A stretch of DNA of 5,567 bases from Muribaculaceae bacterium (GTDB lineage: Bacteria; Bacteroidota; Bacteroidia; Bacteroidales; Muribaculaceae), in contig JAIDUY010000354.1 in assembly GCA_029059965.1 (NCBI GenBank), positions 1 through 5,567 on the forward strand, given 5' to 3'. The translations under genes were made by a program, and so were the position numbers. Each line of letters begins with the position of its first letter. The stretch's first letter is position 1. The notes beneath the pieces are model-generated. The model saw only the letters and a list, made by a program, of their open reading frames with translations, did no database searches and was not told the DNA's origin. This document shows, piece by piece, positions 1 through 5,453 of the stretch.

Positions 1-30
1 CGTGGGCGCGGAGATGGGGACAAGAGACAG
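1..30 (+). other. Residual Nextera/Tn5 sequencing adapter at the contig end (artefact)
   Basis: The plus strand begins CGTGGGCGCGG and continues AGATGGGGACAAGAGACAG. The Nextera read-2 adapter is CGTGGGCTCGG followed by the 19-base Tn5 mosaic end AGATGTGTATAAGAGACAG. The match is 26 of 30, with mismatches at positions 8, 17, 19 (T to G) and 21 (T to C), which looks like low-quality read ends. The adapter-specific bases beside the mosaic end make a natural Tn5 end very unlikely. This stretch should be masked and not read as part of argS, although it happens to keep that frame open. Confidence 0.93.
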
Positions 31-649
31 GGGGCGAGATGAACGCAACGTAGCAGTCGCCCACGAGGTGGTCGCCCTTGACGCCCGCATCGGCGGGTGT
101 CTTGCCGTCGAACCACTTCTGCCATGCCAGCATCGACTTGCAGATGTGGATGCCGCGGTCGTTCACGATGTTGGTCTTGACCACGCGGTTGCCGTTGGCG
201 GCCATGATGTTGGCCAGACTGCTGCCAAGCAGGATGTTGCGCAGGTGGCCCAGGTGCAGGGGCTTGTTGGTGTTGGGGCTCGAGTATTCCACCATTACCA
301 GCGGGCTTTCGTCGGTGGCCTTGCGGATGCCGTAGTCGGGGTCGGCCTCGATGGCGCCGAGCACGCTGTTCCACCACGTCGGGGTGATGACGAGGTTGAG
401 GAAGCCCTTGACCACGTTGTACTCCGACACGGCGGGCTCGTTGAGGACGAGCCATTTGCCGATTTCGTCGGCAAGCGCCTCGGGGCTCTTGCGGGCGAGC
501 TTGACCCACGGGAATACCACAACGGTAAGATTGCCGCGGAACTCCTTGGGAGTTTCCTTGGGCACAATGCCCGATGCGTCGGCGTTGATGCTGTACAGTT
601 CGGCAAGTGCCTTCGACACCGCCTGGGATATCACATTATCGATAGACAT
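31..649 (-). CDS. argS: Arginyl-tRNA synthetase, N-terminal third (cut by contig end)
   Basis: Class I aminoacyl-tRNA synthetase that charges tRNA-Arg with arginine in the cytoplasm using ATP. About 203 residues are readable. An N-terminal tRNA-recognition (Add-1-like) domain covers roughly residues 1-115. The catalytic domain then opens with SSPNTNKPLHLGHLRN at about 123-138, carrying the HIGH-type signature HLGH at 132-135, followed by NDRG at 163-166, as expected for ArgS. The family is usually 550-600 residues, so the Rossmann remainder, the KMSKS region and the anticodon-binding domain are missing because the sequence ends, not through mutation. The start at 649 gives the usual N-terminus and follows an A-rich leader (AAAAAAACAATATAACG) without a Shine-Dalgarno, as is common in Bacteroidota. 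It lies 138 bp downstream of manC on the same strand. No clear promoter of its own was found, so read-through from manC is possible. The last few codons (31-40) are doubtful. Confidence 0.95.
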
Positions 650-787
650 CGTTATATTGTTTTTTTGCCGGCCCGGAGGCGGTGCTGTGGGGTCTTGATT
701 CCCTGTGCCGCCGCGCCGCTTTTGTTTATGTTATAACTGCATACGGCTGCAGATGTTGGATATGCTGCAAAAACCGTACCGAAATCA
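650..787. other. Spacer between manC and argS
   Basis: No gene is seen in these 138 bases. They hold a second in-frame TGA directly after the manC stop (785-787), a weak 5-bp inverted repeat at 737-752 (CTGCA/TGCAG), a GC-rich middle and the A-rich argS leader. There is no TTTG/TAnnTTTG pair at proper spacing on the minus strand and no stem followed by a T run, so neither a promoter nor a terminator can be supported. Confidence 0.5.
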
Positions 788-1879
788 TCACTCGTATTTG
801 TCGCCGAATTTCAGACGTGCGTCGGTCACCATCTGCTTGATTTTCTGCTCGCGGCTCTTGGGGCAGATCAGCAGCACGCCGTCGGCGTCGGCGATGATGT
901 AGTCCTCCAGACCGTCGGCGACTATCAGCTTCTCGCCACGCACCGCAAAGATATTGCCGTGGCAGTTGTAGGCCAGCACGTTGCAGTTCTGCGTCACGTT
1001 GGCGTCGCTGTTTTTGGGCGAGAGGTCGTAGAGGGCGCTCCATGTGCCGACGTCGCTCCAGCCGAAGGTGACGGTCTCGACGTAGACGTTCTGTGCGCGT
1101 TCCATCACAGCATAGTCGATGGATATGTTCATGCATGCCGGGAAAGCCTCGGAGATGAAGCGGCGCTCGCTCTCCACCGACAGATAGGTCGCTGCGTCGG
1201 TGCTGTCGAATACGGCGGCGATATCGGGTGTCCAGTTGCGCAGGGCCTCGCGGATGGTCGACGCCTTCCACAGGAAGATGCCCGAATTCCAGAAGAACTC
1301 GCCGCTGGCGAGGAACACCTTGGCCAGCTCGATGTCGGGTTTTTCGGTAAAGGTCTTTACCTTCGATATCTCGCCTTCGACGGGGTCGCCAACCTGGATG
1401 TAGCCGTAGCCGGTCTCGGGGCGGGAGGGCTCGATGCCGAGGGTCAGGAGCACGTCGCGGCTCTCGACAAAGTCAAGGCCCGTCAGGACGCTGTCCACGA
1501 AGCGCTCCTCGCGGGTTATCATGTGGTCGGCCGGTGCCACTATCATCGAGGCCTCGGGATCGCGCGCGGCGATGTGCCATGTGGCCCAGGCTATGCACGG
1601 CGCCGTGTTGCGGCGTGCCGGCTCGCAGAGCACCTGGTCGTCGGCAAGCTCGGGAAGCTGCTCGCGCACAAGGTCGGCGTAGCGCTCGTTGGTGATGACA
1701 AGTATGTTCTTTATGGGTACTATTCCGCTGATACGGTCGAAACTCATCTGAAGCAGCGTCCTCCCCGTGCCGAGGAAGTCGATGAACTGCTTGGGAAGAC
1801 GGGTGCGGCTGTAGGGCCAGAAGCGGCTGCCTATGCCGCCGCACATTATCACGCAGTATCGGTGTTCTTTTCTATCCAT
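788..1879 (-). CDS. manC: Mannose-1-phosphate guanylyltransferase (GDP-mannose pyrophosphorylase)
   Basis: Makes GDP-mannose and pyrophosphate from GTP and mannose-1-phosphate in the cytoplasm, supplying mannose and, through GDP-mannose, fucose for surface polysaccharides and glycoproteins. The 363-residue protein carries the nucleotidyltransferase signature CGGIGSRFWPYSRTRLPKQF at 13-32, EPARRNTAPCIA at 86-97, the metal/nucleotide motif APADHM at 115-120, TGYGYIQ at 156-162, FTEKP at 177-181, FFWNSGIFLWKA at 195-206 and FGWSDVGTW at 272-280. It ends shortly after the left-handed beta-helix part and has no C-terminal phosphomannose-isomerase cupin, so it is the short monofunctional form, in contrast to the roughly 470-residue ManC/AlgA enzymes. 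The start at 1879 is chosen because the signature begins near residue 13 from there. An upstream in-frame ATG (1999) would add 40 unrelated residues and overlap the helicase gene. The GTP preference rests on family resemblance. A promoter candidate lies at 1903-1934. No polysaccharide genes are visible nearby. Confidence 0.95.
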   Translation of the reverse strand: MDRKEHRYCVIMCGGIGSRFWPYSRTRLPKQFIDFLGTGRTLLQMSFDRISGIVPIKNILVITNERYADLVREQLPELADDQVLCEPARRNTAPCIAWATWHIAARDPEASMIVAPADHMITREERFVDSVLTGLDFVESRDVLLTLGIEPSRPETGYGYIQVGDPVEGEISKVKTFTEKPDIELAKVFLASGEFFWNSGIFLWKASTIREALRNWTPDIAAVFDSTDAATYLSVESERRFISEAFPACMNISIDYAVMERAQNVYVETVTFGWSDVGTWSALYDLSPKNSDANVTQNCNVLAYNCHGNIFAVRGEKLIVADGLEDYIIADADGVLLICPKSREQKIKQMVTDARLKFGDKYE

Positions 1880-1902
1880 TTGCCTTTGACTGTTTAGGAG
1901 TG

Positions 1903-1934
1903 CTAAATTAACACTTTTGGACGGTATTGCCAAA
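1903..1934 (-). promoter_or_regulatory. Bacteroidota-type promoter candidate for manC
   Basis: On the minus strand TTTG (1934-1931) is followed after 20 bp by TAATTTAG (1910-1903). The Bacteroidota primary sigma consensus is TTTG, 19-21 bp, TAnnTTTG, so the -33 box and spacing fit exactly and the -7 box has one mismatch. Transcription would begin near 1898, giving a leader of about 20 nt before the manC start at 1879. It lies in the only sizeable gap between the helicase and manC. Confidence 0.5.
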
Positions 1935-1988
1935 TATTGTGCCGGAAATGCCCCGCTTATGCGACTTTTGGGTACTTTCGGGACTCTT

Positions 1989-3449
1989 TCATCCGCCACG
2001 GTCGGCGGTGTCTATCATTGCCTCGGGCGGCGACAGCAGGTACAGGCTGCTGCGTGCGCGTGTCACGGCGGTGTAGAGCCAGCGGTAGAGCGCCGGGCCG
2101 AGTGCCTCGGGGGGAATGTAGGAGAGGTCGACGAACACGTGCCGCCACTGGCCGCCCTGTGCCTTGTGGCAGGTCACGGCGTAGGCGTACTTCACCTGGA
2201 GGGCATTCCAGTATGGGTCGCGTCCAAGCTTGCCCAGCCGTTCCGACGGAGGCATGTCGCCGAAGCGCTCGTTGTCGTTCAGGATGCCGTTGTAGAGGGT
2301 GGTCCATCTTTCGTGGCTGAGGCCGGCTTCCTCCGAGCTCAGCAGGTCGAGCATGATTTTGATGTCTATCGTCTTGCCGTCGGCCAGATTGAGCGACACG
2401 TCGGCGAAGCGCATGTCGTAGCGCGTCTCCGTGCCGTACACTCTGTCGATGCTCACGATGTCGCCGTTGGCGATGAAGTCGACTCCCGAGGGCTTGCTGC
2501 CGCCGAAGTAGTGGTTGCGCGACACTATCAGCAGGTCGTCGCGGGTGATTTCCTCCTCGCGGTAGAGTATGCTGCCGCGTATGGCGCGGTTGAATTCCGT
2601 AGCGCGTCGGTTGGAGCGGGTGATTACAATCGCGTCGCCGAGATTTTCGGAATAGGCTTTCTCGAGCAGCTCGGGCAGGTCTTCGGGCTGGACGACGGCC
2701 ACGTCGGTGAAAGGTCGCAGCCGCGGGACGGGCATAGAGGCCTCGTCGCCTTCGCTCTGGGCCTTGAGGCACCGGGCCATGACTCGGCGCAGGCGCGTGG
2801 CGTTGAACAGTATACCCGAATCGGCAGCCTGGCGGGCGGTGGCCGTCAGTGTCGCCGCGCTCACCTTGAGGCCGAGGCTGCGCAGCACCTTGGCGTTCAT
2901 GGCCGGCGACCGTTCGGCTCCCACGGGCGGAAGCTGCGCCGTGTCGCCAAGCAGGACCAGCCGGCAGCGCTCGCCGGCGTAGACGTACTGCAGCAGGTCG
3001 TGCAGCAGGCTGTTGCCGTATTCGTCCGGGCCGCCGATCATCGAAGCCTCGTCGACGATGAACACGGCGTCGCGCTCGCGGTTCACCGCCGGGGCGGCGC
3101 CGCCGAAGCCCGAGCCGGGTACGCCGCCGGGCATGTGGCGGTAGATGCGCCGGTGGATGGTGAAGGCCTGGTGCCCGCCCGAATTGGTGCTGAACACCTT
3201 GGCGGCGCGGCCTGTCGGCGCAAGCAGCACAACCTTGGTGCCGCCGGCCTCCAATGCGCCCACAAGAGCGCCGGTCAGCGTCGTCTTGCCCGTGCCGGCA
3301 TAGCCGTTGAGGATGAACGCCGTCTCGCGGCCGTCGCTTATGTCGGCCGTGACGAAACGCGCCATGGCTTCTGCCACAGCGCGTTGCTGTTCGTTGGGGG
3401 TGTAGGGCAGCCTTGCCGTAAGGGCGCCAAGGAGCTCTTCAGCGGTCAT
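1989..3449 (-). CDS. RecD/Dda-like SF1B ATP-dependent DNA helicase
   Basis: Stand-alone superfamily 1B helicase, expected to move 5'-3' on single-stranded DNA by ATP hydrolysis and to act in DNA repair or replication. In the 486 residues the motifs appear in order: Walker A GYAGTGKTT at 49-57, motif Ia APTGRAA at 77-83, Walker B DEAS at 133-136, motif III GDTAQLPPVG at 168-177, an ARQAADSGIL segment at 205-214, motif V TCHKAQGGQW at 426-435, and motif VI LYTAVTRAR at 458-466 with the presumed arginine finger. The stretch at about 310-420 between the two motor halves probably holds the SH3-like insertion typical of RecD/Dda. The protein lacks the long N-terminal region of RecD2 (about 700 residues or more) and no recB or recC is nearby, so it is unlikely to be an exonuclease V subunit, although relatives are often labelled so. 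The start at 3449 leaves 5 bp after the SIMPL gene, indicating co-transcription and perhaps translational coupling. The cellular role of this short Bacteroidota form is not known to me. Confidence 0.9.
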   Translation of the reverse strand: MTAEELLGALTARLPYTPNEQQRAVAEAMARFVTADISDGRETAFILNGYAGTGKTTLTGALVGALEAGGTKVVLLAPTGRAAKVFSTNSGGHQAFTIHRRIYRHMPGGVPGSGFGGAAPAVNRERDAVFIVDEASMIGGPDEYGNSLLHDLLQYVYAGERCRLVLLGDTAQLPPVGAERSPAMNAKVLRSLGLKVSAATLTATARQAADSGILFNATRLRRVMARCLKAQSEGDEASMPVPRLRPFTDVAVVQPEDLPELLEKAYSENLGDAIVITRSNRRATEFNRAIRGSILYREEEITRDDLLIVSRNHYFGGSKPSGVDFIANGDIVSIDRVYGTETRYDMRFADVSLNLADGKTIDIKIMLDLLSSEEAGLSHERWTTLYNGILNDNERFGDMPPSERLGKLGRDPYWNALQVKYAYAVTCHKAQGGQWRHVFVDLSYIPPEALGPALYRWLYTAVTRARSSLYLLSPPEAMIDTADRGG

Positions 3450-3454
3450 GCGCG

Positions 3455-4156
3455 TCAGTTCTCAAGGCTGTATGTGATGGATGTCACCACCCTGACGGTC
3501 TTGATGTTGGGCGTGTACTGGTCGCGGTTTTCGATGCTGAACTGACCCTGCGAGGCTGTCAGGATACGTCCAAGCTCGCTGCCGGAGTCCTCGGCGAACT
3601 TGTCGGCGGCCTCGCGTGCCGCTGCAGTCGCCTCGGCTATCATCTCGGGCTTGATGCTGTTGAGGTCGGTGTACTCGTAGGAAGTGGTGTAGTTGTAGTC
3701 GCCCGCGACGACGGCTATGCCCTGACGCATGAGCTCGGTCTGACGCTCGATAAGTCCGCGCACAACGTCGACATTGCCCGAGGTCACCACCACCACATTG
3801 GTCACCTGGTAGCGGTTGGGGTTCTGATTGTTGCCGTAGCGCTCGGCGGCCATGTCGTACACTGCCGGAGCGTTAACGCTGATTTCAGCTTCGCTTATGC
3901 CGTTCTCCTTGAGGAAGTTCACGATGGCGGCGTTGGTATTCTGGATTTTGGTGTAGATGCTGCCGAGGTCGTTGCCGACTTCCTTGGTTACGATGGGCCA
4001 TGTCACCTTGTTGGCCGCTACTTCCTTCTCGCACAAGCCGCGTACGGTGACCTTGCGGTCGCGGTTCACAAAGTTGTCTATGCCGGCCTTCAGTGCGAAG
4101 CCCAGCACTACTATCGAAACCGCTACAAGTGCGGCGCTGATGATGTTGCTCTTCAT
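3455..4156 (-). CDS. SIMPL (DUF541) domain protein, membrane-anchored
   Basis: The 233-residue protein has a single hydrophobic N-terminal segment at about residues 5-22 (ISAALVAVSIVVLGFALK) preceded by one lysine. It looks like an uncleaved signal anchor placing the rest in the periplasm, although a cleaved signal peptide cannot be excluded. The remainder resembles the SIMPL/DUF541 family: an early VTVRGLCEKEVAANKVTWPI strand at 36-55, a helix with FLKENGISEAEI at 81-92, NRYQVTNVVVVTSGNVDVV at 114-132, and the helix IAEATAAAREAADKFAEDSG at 173-192 followed by closing strands that end VRVVTSITYS. SIMPL proteins (for example E. coli YggE, Brucella BP26) are periplasmic or outer-surface proteins linked to oxidative stress or forming ring assemblies, but no biochemical activity is established. 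It is the middle gene of the flavoprotein-SIMPL-helicase operon, 25 bp after the first and 5 bp before the third. Why it is paired with them is not apparent. Confidence 0.88.
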   Translation of the reverse strand: MKSNIISAALVAVSIVVLGFALKAGIDNFVNRDRKVTVRGLCEKEVAANKVTWPIVTKEVGNDLGSIYTKIQNTNAAIVNFLKENGISEAEISVNAPAVYDMAAERYGNNQNPNRYQVTNVVVVTSGNVDVVRGLIERQTELMRQGIAVVAGDYNYTTSYEYTDLNSIKPEMIAEATAAAREAADKFAEDSGSELGRILTASQGQFSIENRDQYTPNIKTVRVVTSITYSLEN

Positions 4157-4181
4157 AGATTATATGTTAGAAATATGTTTC

Positions 4182-4811
4182 TTATTTTCCGTCGGGGAAG
4201 CTCGTGAAAGCCCCGCGTTCCTGGCTCGGAAGTCCCTCCTTGCTCTTGGCGGCGGCGATGGCCTTGACGAGGAACGCCATGTTGCGGCCGAGGTTGCGCA
4301 TTGTCTGGAGGCCTTCGGCATCCTTCTCCACATCGGCGGCCTCGAAGCCGTGCACCTCGTTCCAGTAGGTGCTGCTCACGATGGGCATTGAGCTTATGGT
4401 GAAGTACTTGTTGATTTCGTCGAACACGCTTGTCGAACCTGCGCGCCGCGACGACACCACGGCCGCACCCACCTTCATCGTCTTGTCTATGCTCCCGGAG
4501 GTACTGTAGAACAGACGGTCGAGGAAGGAGCGGACCTGCCCCGAGGCGCAGGAATAGTAAGTCGGCGAGCCCACGACAATACCGTCGGCCTCGGCCAGGC
4601 GCGGTGACACCTGGTTCACGATGTCGTTGAACACGCATTTGCCGTGGCTGCGGCAGAAATTGCAGGCTATGCAGCCGCGGATATCCTTATTGCCTATGTT
4701 GATGCGCTCGGTATCGATGCCACATCTGCTAAGCGTTTCCTCGACCTCGGTAAGGGCGCGGTCGGTACAGCCGTGCAGATGAGGGCTGCCGTTTACTACA
4801 AGAACTTTCAT
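4182..4811 (-). CDS. Flavodoxin-fold NAD(P)H-dependent FMN reductase / iron-sulfur flavoprotein-like
   Basis: The 209-residue protein begins MKVLVVNGSPHLHGCTDRAL: the first beta strand and then the FMN-phosphate loop of the FMN_red/flavodoxin-like fold. GSPTYYSCASGQVRSFLDRL at 81-100 is the family's second flavin-contact loop and following helix. It should bind FMN and pass electrons from NAD(P)H or ferredoxin to an unknown acceptor in the cytoplasm. Residues 47-59 read C-IA-C-NF-C-RSHGK-C, a CX2CX2CX5C cluster that fits the compact CX2CX2CX4-7C motif of archaeal iron-sulfur flavoproteins, which holds a 4Fe-4S centre. Cluster binding here is inference, since many annotated FMN reductases carry similar cysteines. 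The start at 4811 is fixed by the beta-1 sequence. A longer frame from 4919 adds 36 unrelated residues upstream of the promoter. It is the first gene of the three-gene operon, with a promoter 4 nt before the ATG. Confidence 0.87.
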   Translation of the reverse strand: MKVLVVNGSPHLHGCTDRALTEVEETLSRCGIDTERINIGNKDIRGCIACNFCRSHGKCVFNDIVNQVSPRLAEADGIVVGSPTYYSCASGQVRSFLDRLFYSTSGSIDKTMKVGAAVVSSRRAGSTSVFDEINKYFTISSMPIVSSTYWNEVHGFEAADVEKDAEGLQTMRNLGRNMAFLVKAIAAAKSKEGLPSQERGAFTSFPDGK

Positions 4812-4815
4812 ATCG

Positions 4816-4846
4816 CAAAAATATACATTATTTATAATAGCACAAA
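4816..4846 (-). promoter_or_regulatory. Bacteroidota sigma-ABfr-type promoter of the flavoprotein-SIMPL-helicase operon
   Basis: On the minus strand the -33 box TTTG (4846-4843) is followed by exactly 19 bp and then TATTTTTG (4823-4816), a full match to TAnnTTTG. The region is A/T-rich against the GC-rich coding sequence. The -7 box ends 4 nt before the ATG at 4811, so transcription should begin at or within a few bases of the start codon and the first message would be leaderless or nearly so. Confidence 0.75.
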
Positions 4847-4934
4847 ATGAATCCTTAATTATAAACGCCCCCGACCCGCGAAAGTTTGCAAAAGCCCTCA
4901 AGCCGAAATGACGGTGCATGAGAATCGGAGAAGA
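4847..4934. other. Intergenic spacer without recognised gene
   Basis: This spacer lies between the operon promoter and the first repeat copy. It contains an A/T-rich edge and a GC-rich middle. Open frames across it on both strands are short and run into the repeat. Nothing else could be supported here. Confidence 0.5.
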
Positions 4935-4970
4935 TATTTTTGATTATTTTCGAATCATATTGCCCGAAAA

Positions 4971-4993
4971 GCGTCCGGCAGGACGCCGACTTA
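4971..4993 (+). repeat. Short hairpin submodule, first occurrence (copy 1)
   Basis: GCGTCCGGCAGG followed by ACGCCGACTTA. The same module recurs at 5058-5081 with loop GGTAA in place of GGCA, and both recur in copy 2 (5231-5253 and 5318-5341). The arms of the two modules are identical, so each could also pair with the other instead of folding locally. Confidence 0.8.
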
Positions 4994-5057
4994 TAGTAAC
5001 ACGGTACACCGCAGCGCAGCGGAGGTGTGCCGTGACGACGCATCCCCTTGCCACGTG

Positions 5058-5081
5058 GCGTCCGGTAAGGACGCCGACTTA
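5058..5081 (+). repeat. Short hairpin submodule, second occurrence (copy 1)
   Basis: GCGTCCGGTAAGG followed by ACGCCGACTTA. It differs from the module at 4971-4993 only in the loop, and its stem is one pair longer (GGCGTCC/GGACGCC, 5057-5075). Its left edge overlaps the palindrome CCACGTGG. Confidence 0.8.
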
Positions 5082-5194
5082 CGTTCCCGACTCCCGCCTC
5101 TTTGTAAAAGTGGGCCTCGTTTGTGGGGCGCCCTGCGTCGGGCGGTGGCCGATGTGCAAAAAATACGGCTGAAGGTGCTTTAAGAGCCTGTTTT

Positions 5195-5453
5195 TATTTA
5201 TGATTATTTTCGAATCATATTGCCCGAAAAGCGTCCGGCAGGACGCCGACTTATAGTAACACGGTACACCGCAGCGCAGCGGAGGTGTGCCGTGACGACG
5301 CATCCCCTTGCCACGTGGCGTCCGGTAAGGACGCCGACTTACGTTCCCGTCTCCCGCCTCTTTGTAAAATGGGCCTCGTTTGTGGGGCGCCCGGCGTCGG
5401 GCGGTGTGCGATATGCAAAAAAAACGGCTGAAGGTGCTTTAAGAGCTCGTTTT
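5195..5453. repeat. 260-bp tandem repeat, copy 2 (259 bp)
   Basis: Second copy, directly abutting copy 1. Aligned by eye it differs by nine substitutions (copy 1 positions 4940, 5090, 5134, 5148, 5149, 5154, 5164, 5188, 5189) and loses one G (copy 1 position 5110). Positions 5201-5349 are identical to 4941-5089 over 149 bases. All four stem-loops are kept: 5231-5246, 5260-5294, 5317-5335 and 5388-5403. The only stem-loop change falls in the H4 loop (tgcgtc to ggcgtc). The missing base shifts any plus-strand frame relative to copy 1, so the overlapping open frames (4918-5172 and 5220-5483) are not a conserved protein pair. Confidence 0.9.

Larger units (their letters stand above)
4935..5194. 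repeat. 260-bp tandem repeat, copy 1, with four stem-loops
   Basis: First of two head-to-tail copies with a 260-bp period. It starts A/T-rich (TATTTTTGATTATTTTCG) and becomes GC-rich. Stem-loops: H1 GCGTCC-ggca-GGACGC at 4971-4986; H2 with 11-bp arms at 5000-5010 and 5024-5034 (one G-T wobble, 13-base loop); H3 GGCGTCC-ggtaa-GGACGCC at 5057-5075; H4 CGCCC-tgcgtc-GGGCG at 5129-5144. A perfect palindrome CCACGTGG sits at 5051-5058, overlapping the first arm of H3. H1 and H3 are two copies of one submodule that continues into CGACTTA. None of the stems is followed by a clear T run, so these are not ordinary terminators. Function unknown. It may be an interspersed palindromic element, a MITE-like element or a structured RNA. 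Confidence 0.9.

Noticed and set aside
2..736. Long plus-strand open frame opposite argS
   Set aside because: It is antisense to clear argS codons with HLGH and NDRG motifs, begins in adapter sequence and has low-complexity V/A/G/H-rich content typical of antisense to GC-rich genes.
737..752. CTGCA/TGCAG inverted repeat after manC as a terminator
   Set aside because: It has only five pairs and no T run on either side.
959..1897. 312-codon plus-strand frame opposite manC
   Set aside because: It is antisense to the complete ManC signature and has no domain or sensible start context.
1880..1999. Upstream extension of manC by 40 residues
   Set aside because: The extra residues are not part of the nucleotidyltransferase fold, overlap the helicase stop and lie upstream of or within the promoter candidate.
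1917..3545. 542-codon plus-strand open frame opposite the helicase
   Set aside because: The minus-strand frame carries all SF1B helicase motifs in order. The plus-strand translation has no recognisable motif and is a GC-driven shadow.
4935..4942. TATTTTTG on the plus strand as a -7 promoter box
   Set aside because: No TTTG lies 19-21 bp upstream (the nearest is at 4885-4888), and the box is not preserved at the start of copy 2.
4855..5043. Minus-strand frames sharing the MRRHGTPPLRCGVPCYYKSA start in both repeat copies (also 5079-5303)
   Set aside because: The shared part is just the identical repeat DNA. The two frames diverge on leaving the unit, and no promoter or start context supports translation.
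4918..5172. Small plus-strand protein in repeat copy 1, with a counterpart at 5220-5483
   Set aside because: A one-base deletion between copies puts the C-terminal halves in different frames, and the composition is R/T/P-rich. The sequence is better explained by conserved stem-loops.
5166..5198. Possible terminator at the end of copy 1 (GGCT...AGCC then TTTTT)
   Set aside because: The stem is only 4 bp with a bulged interior, and the pairing is lost in copy 2 (AGCTCG).
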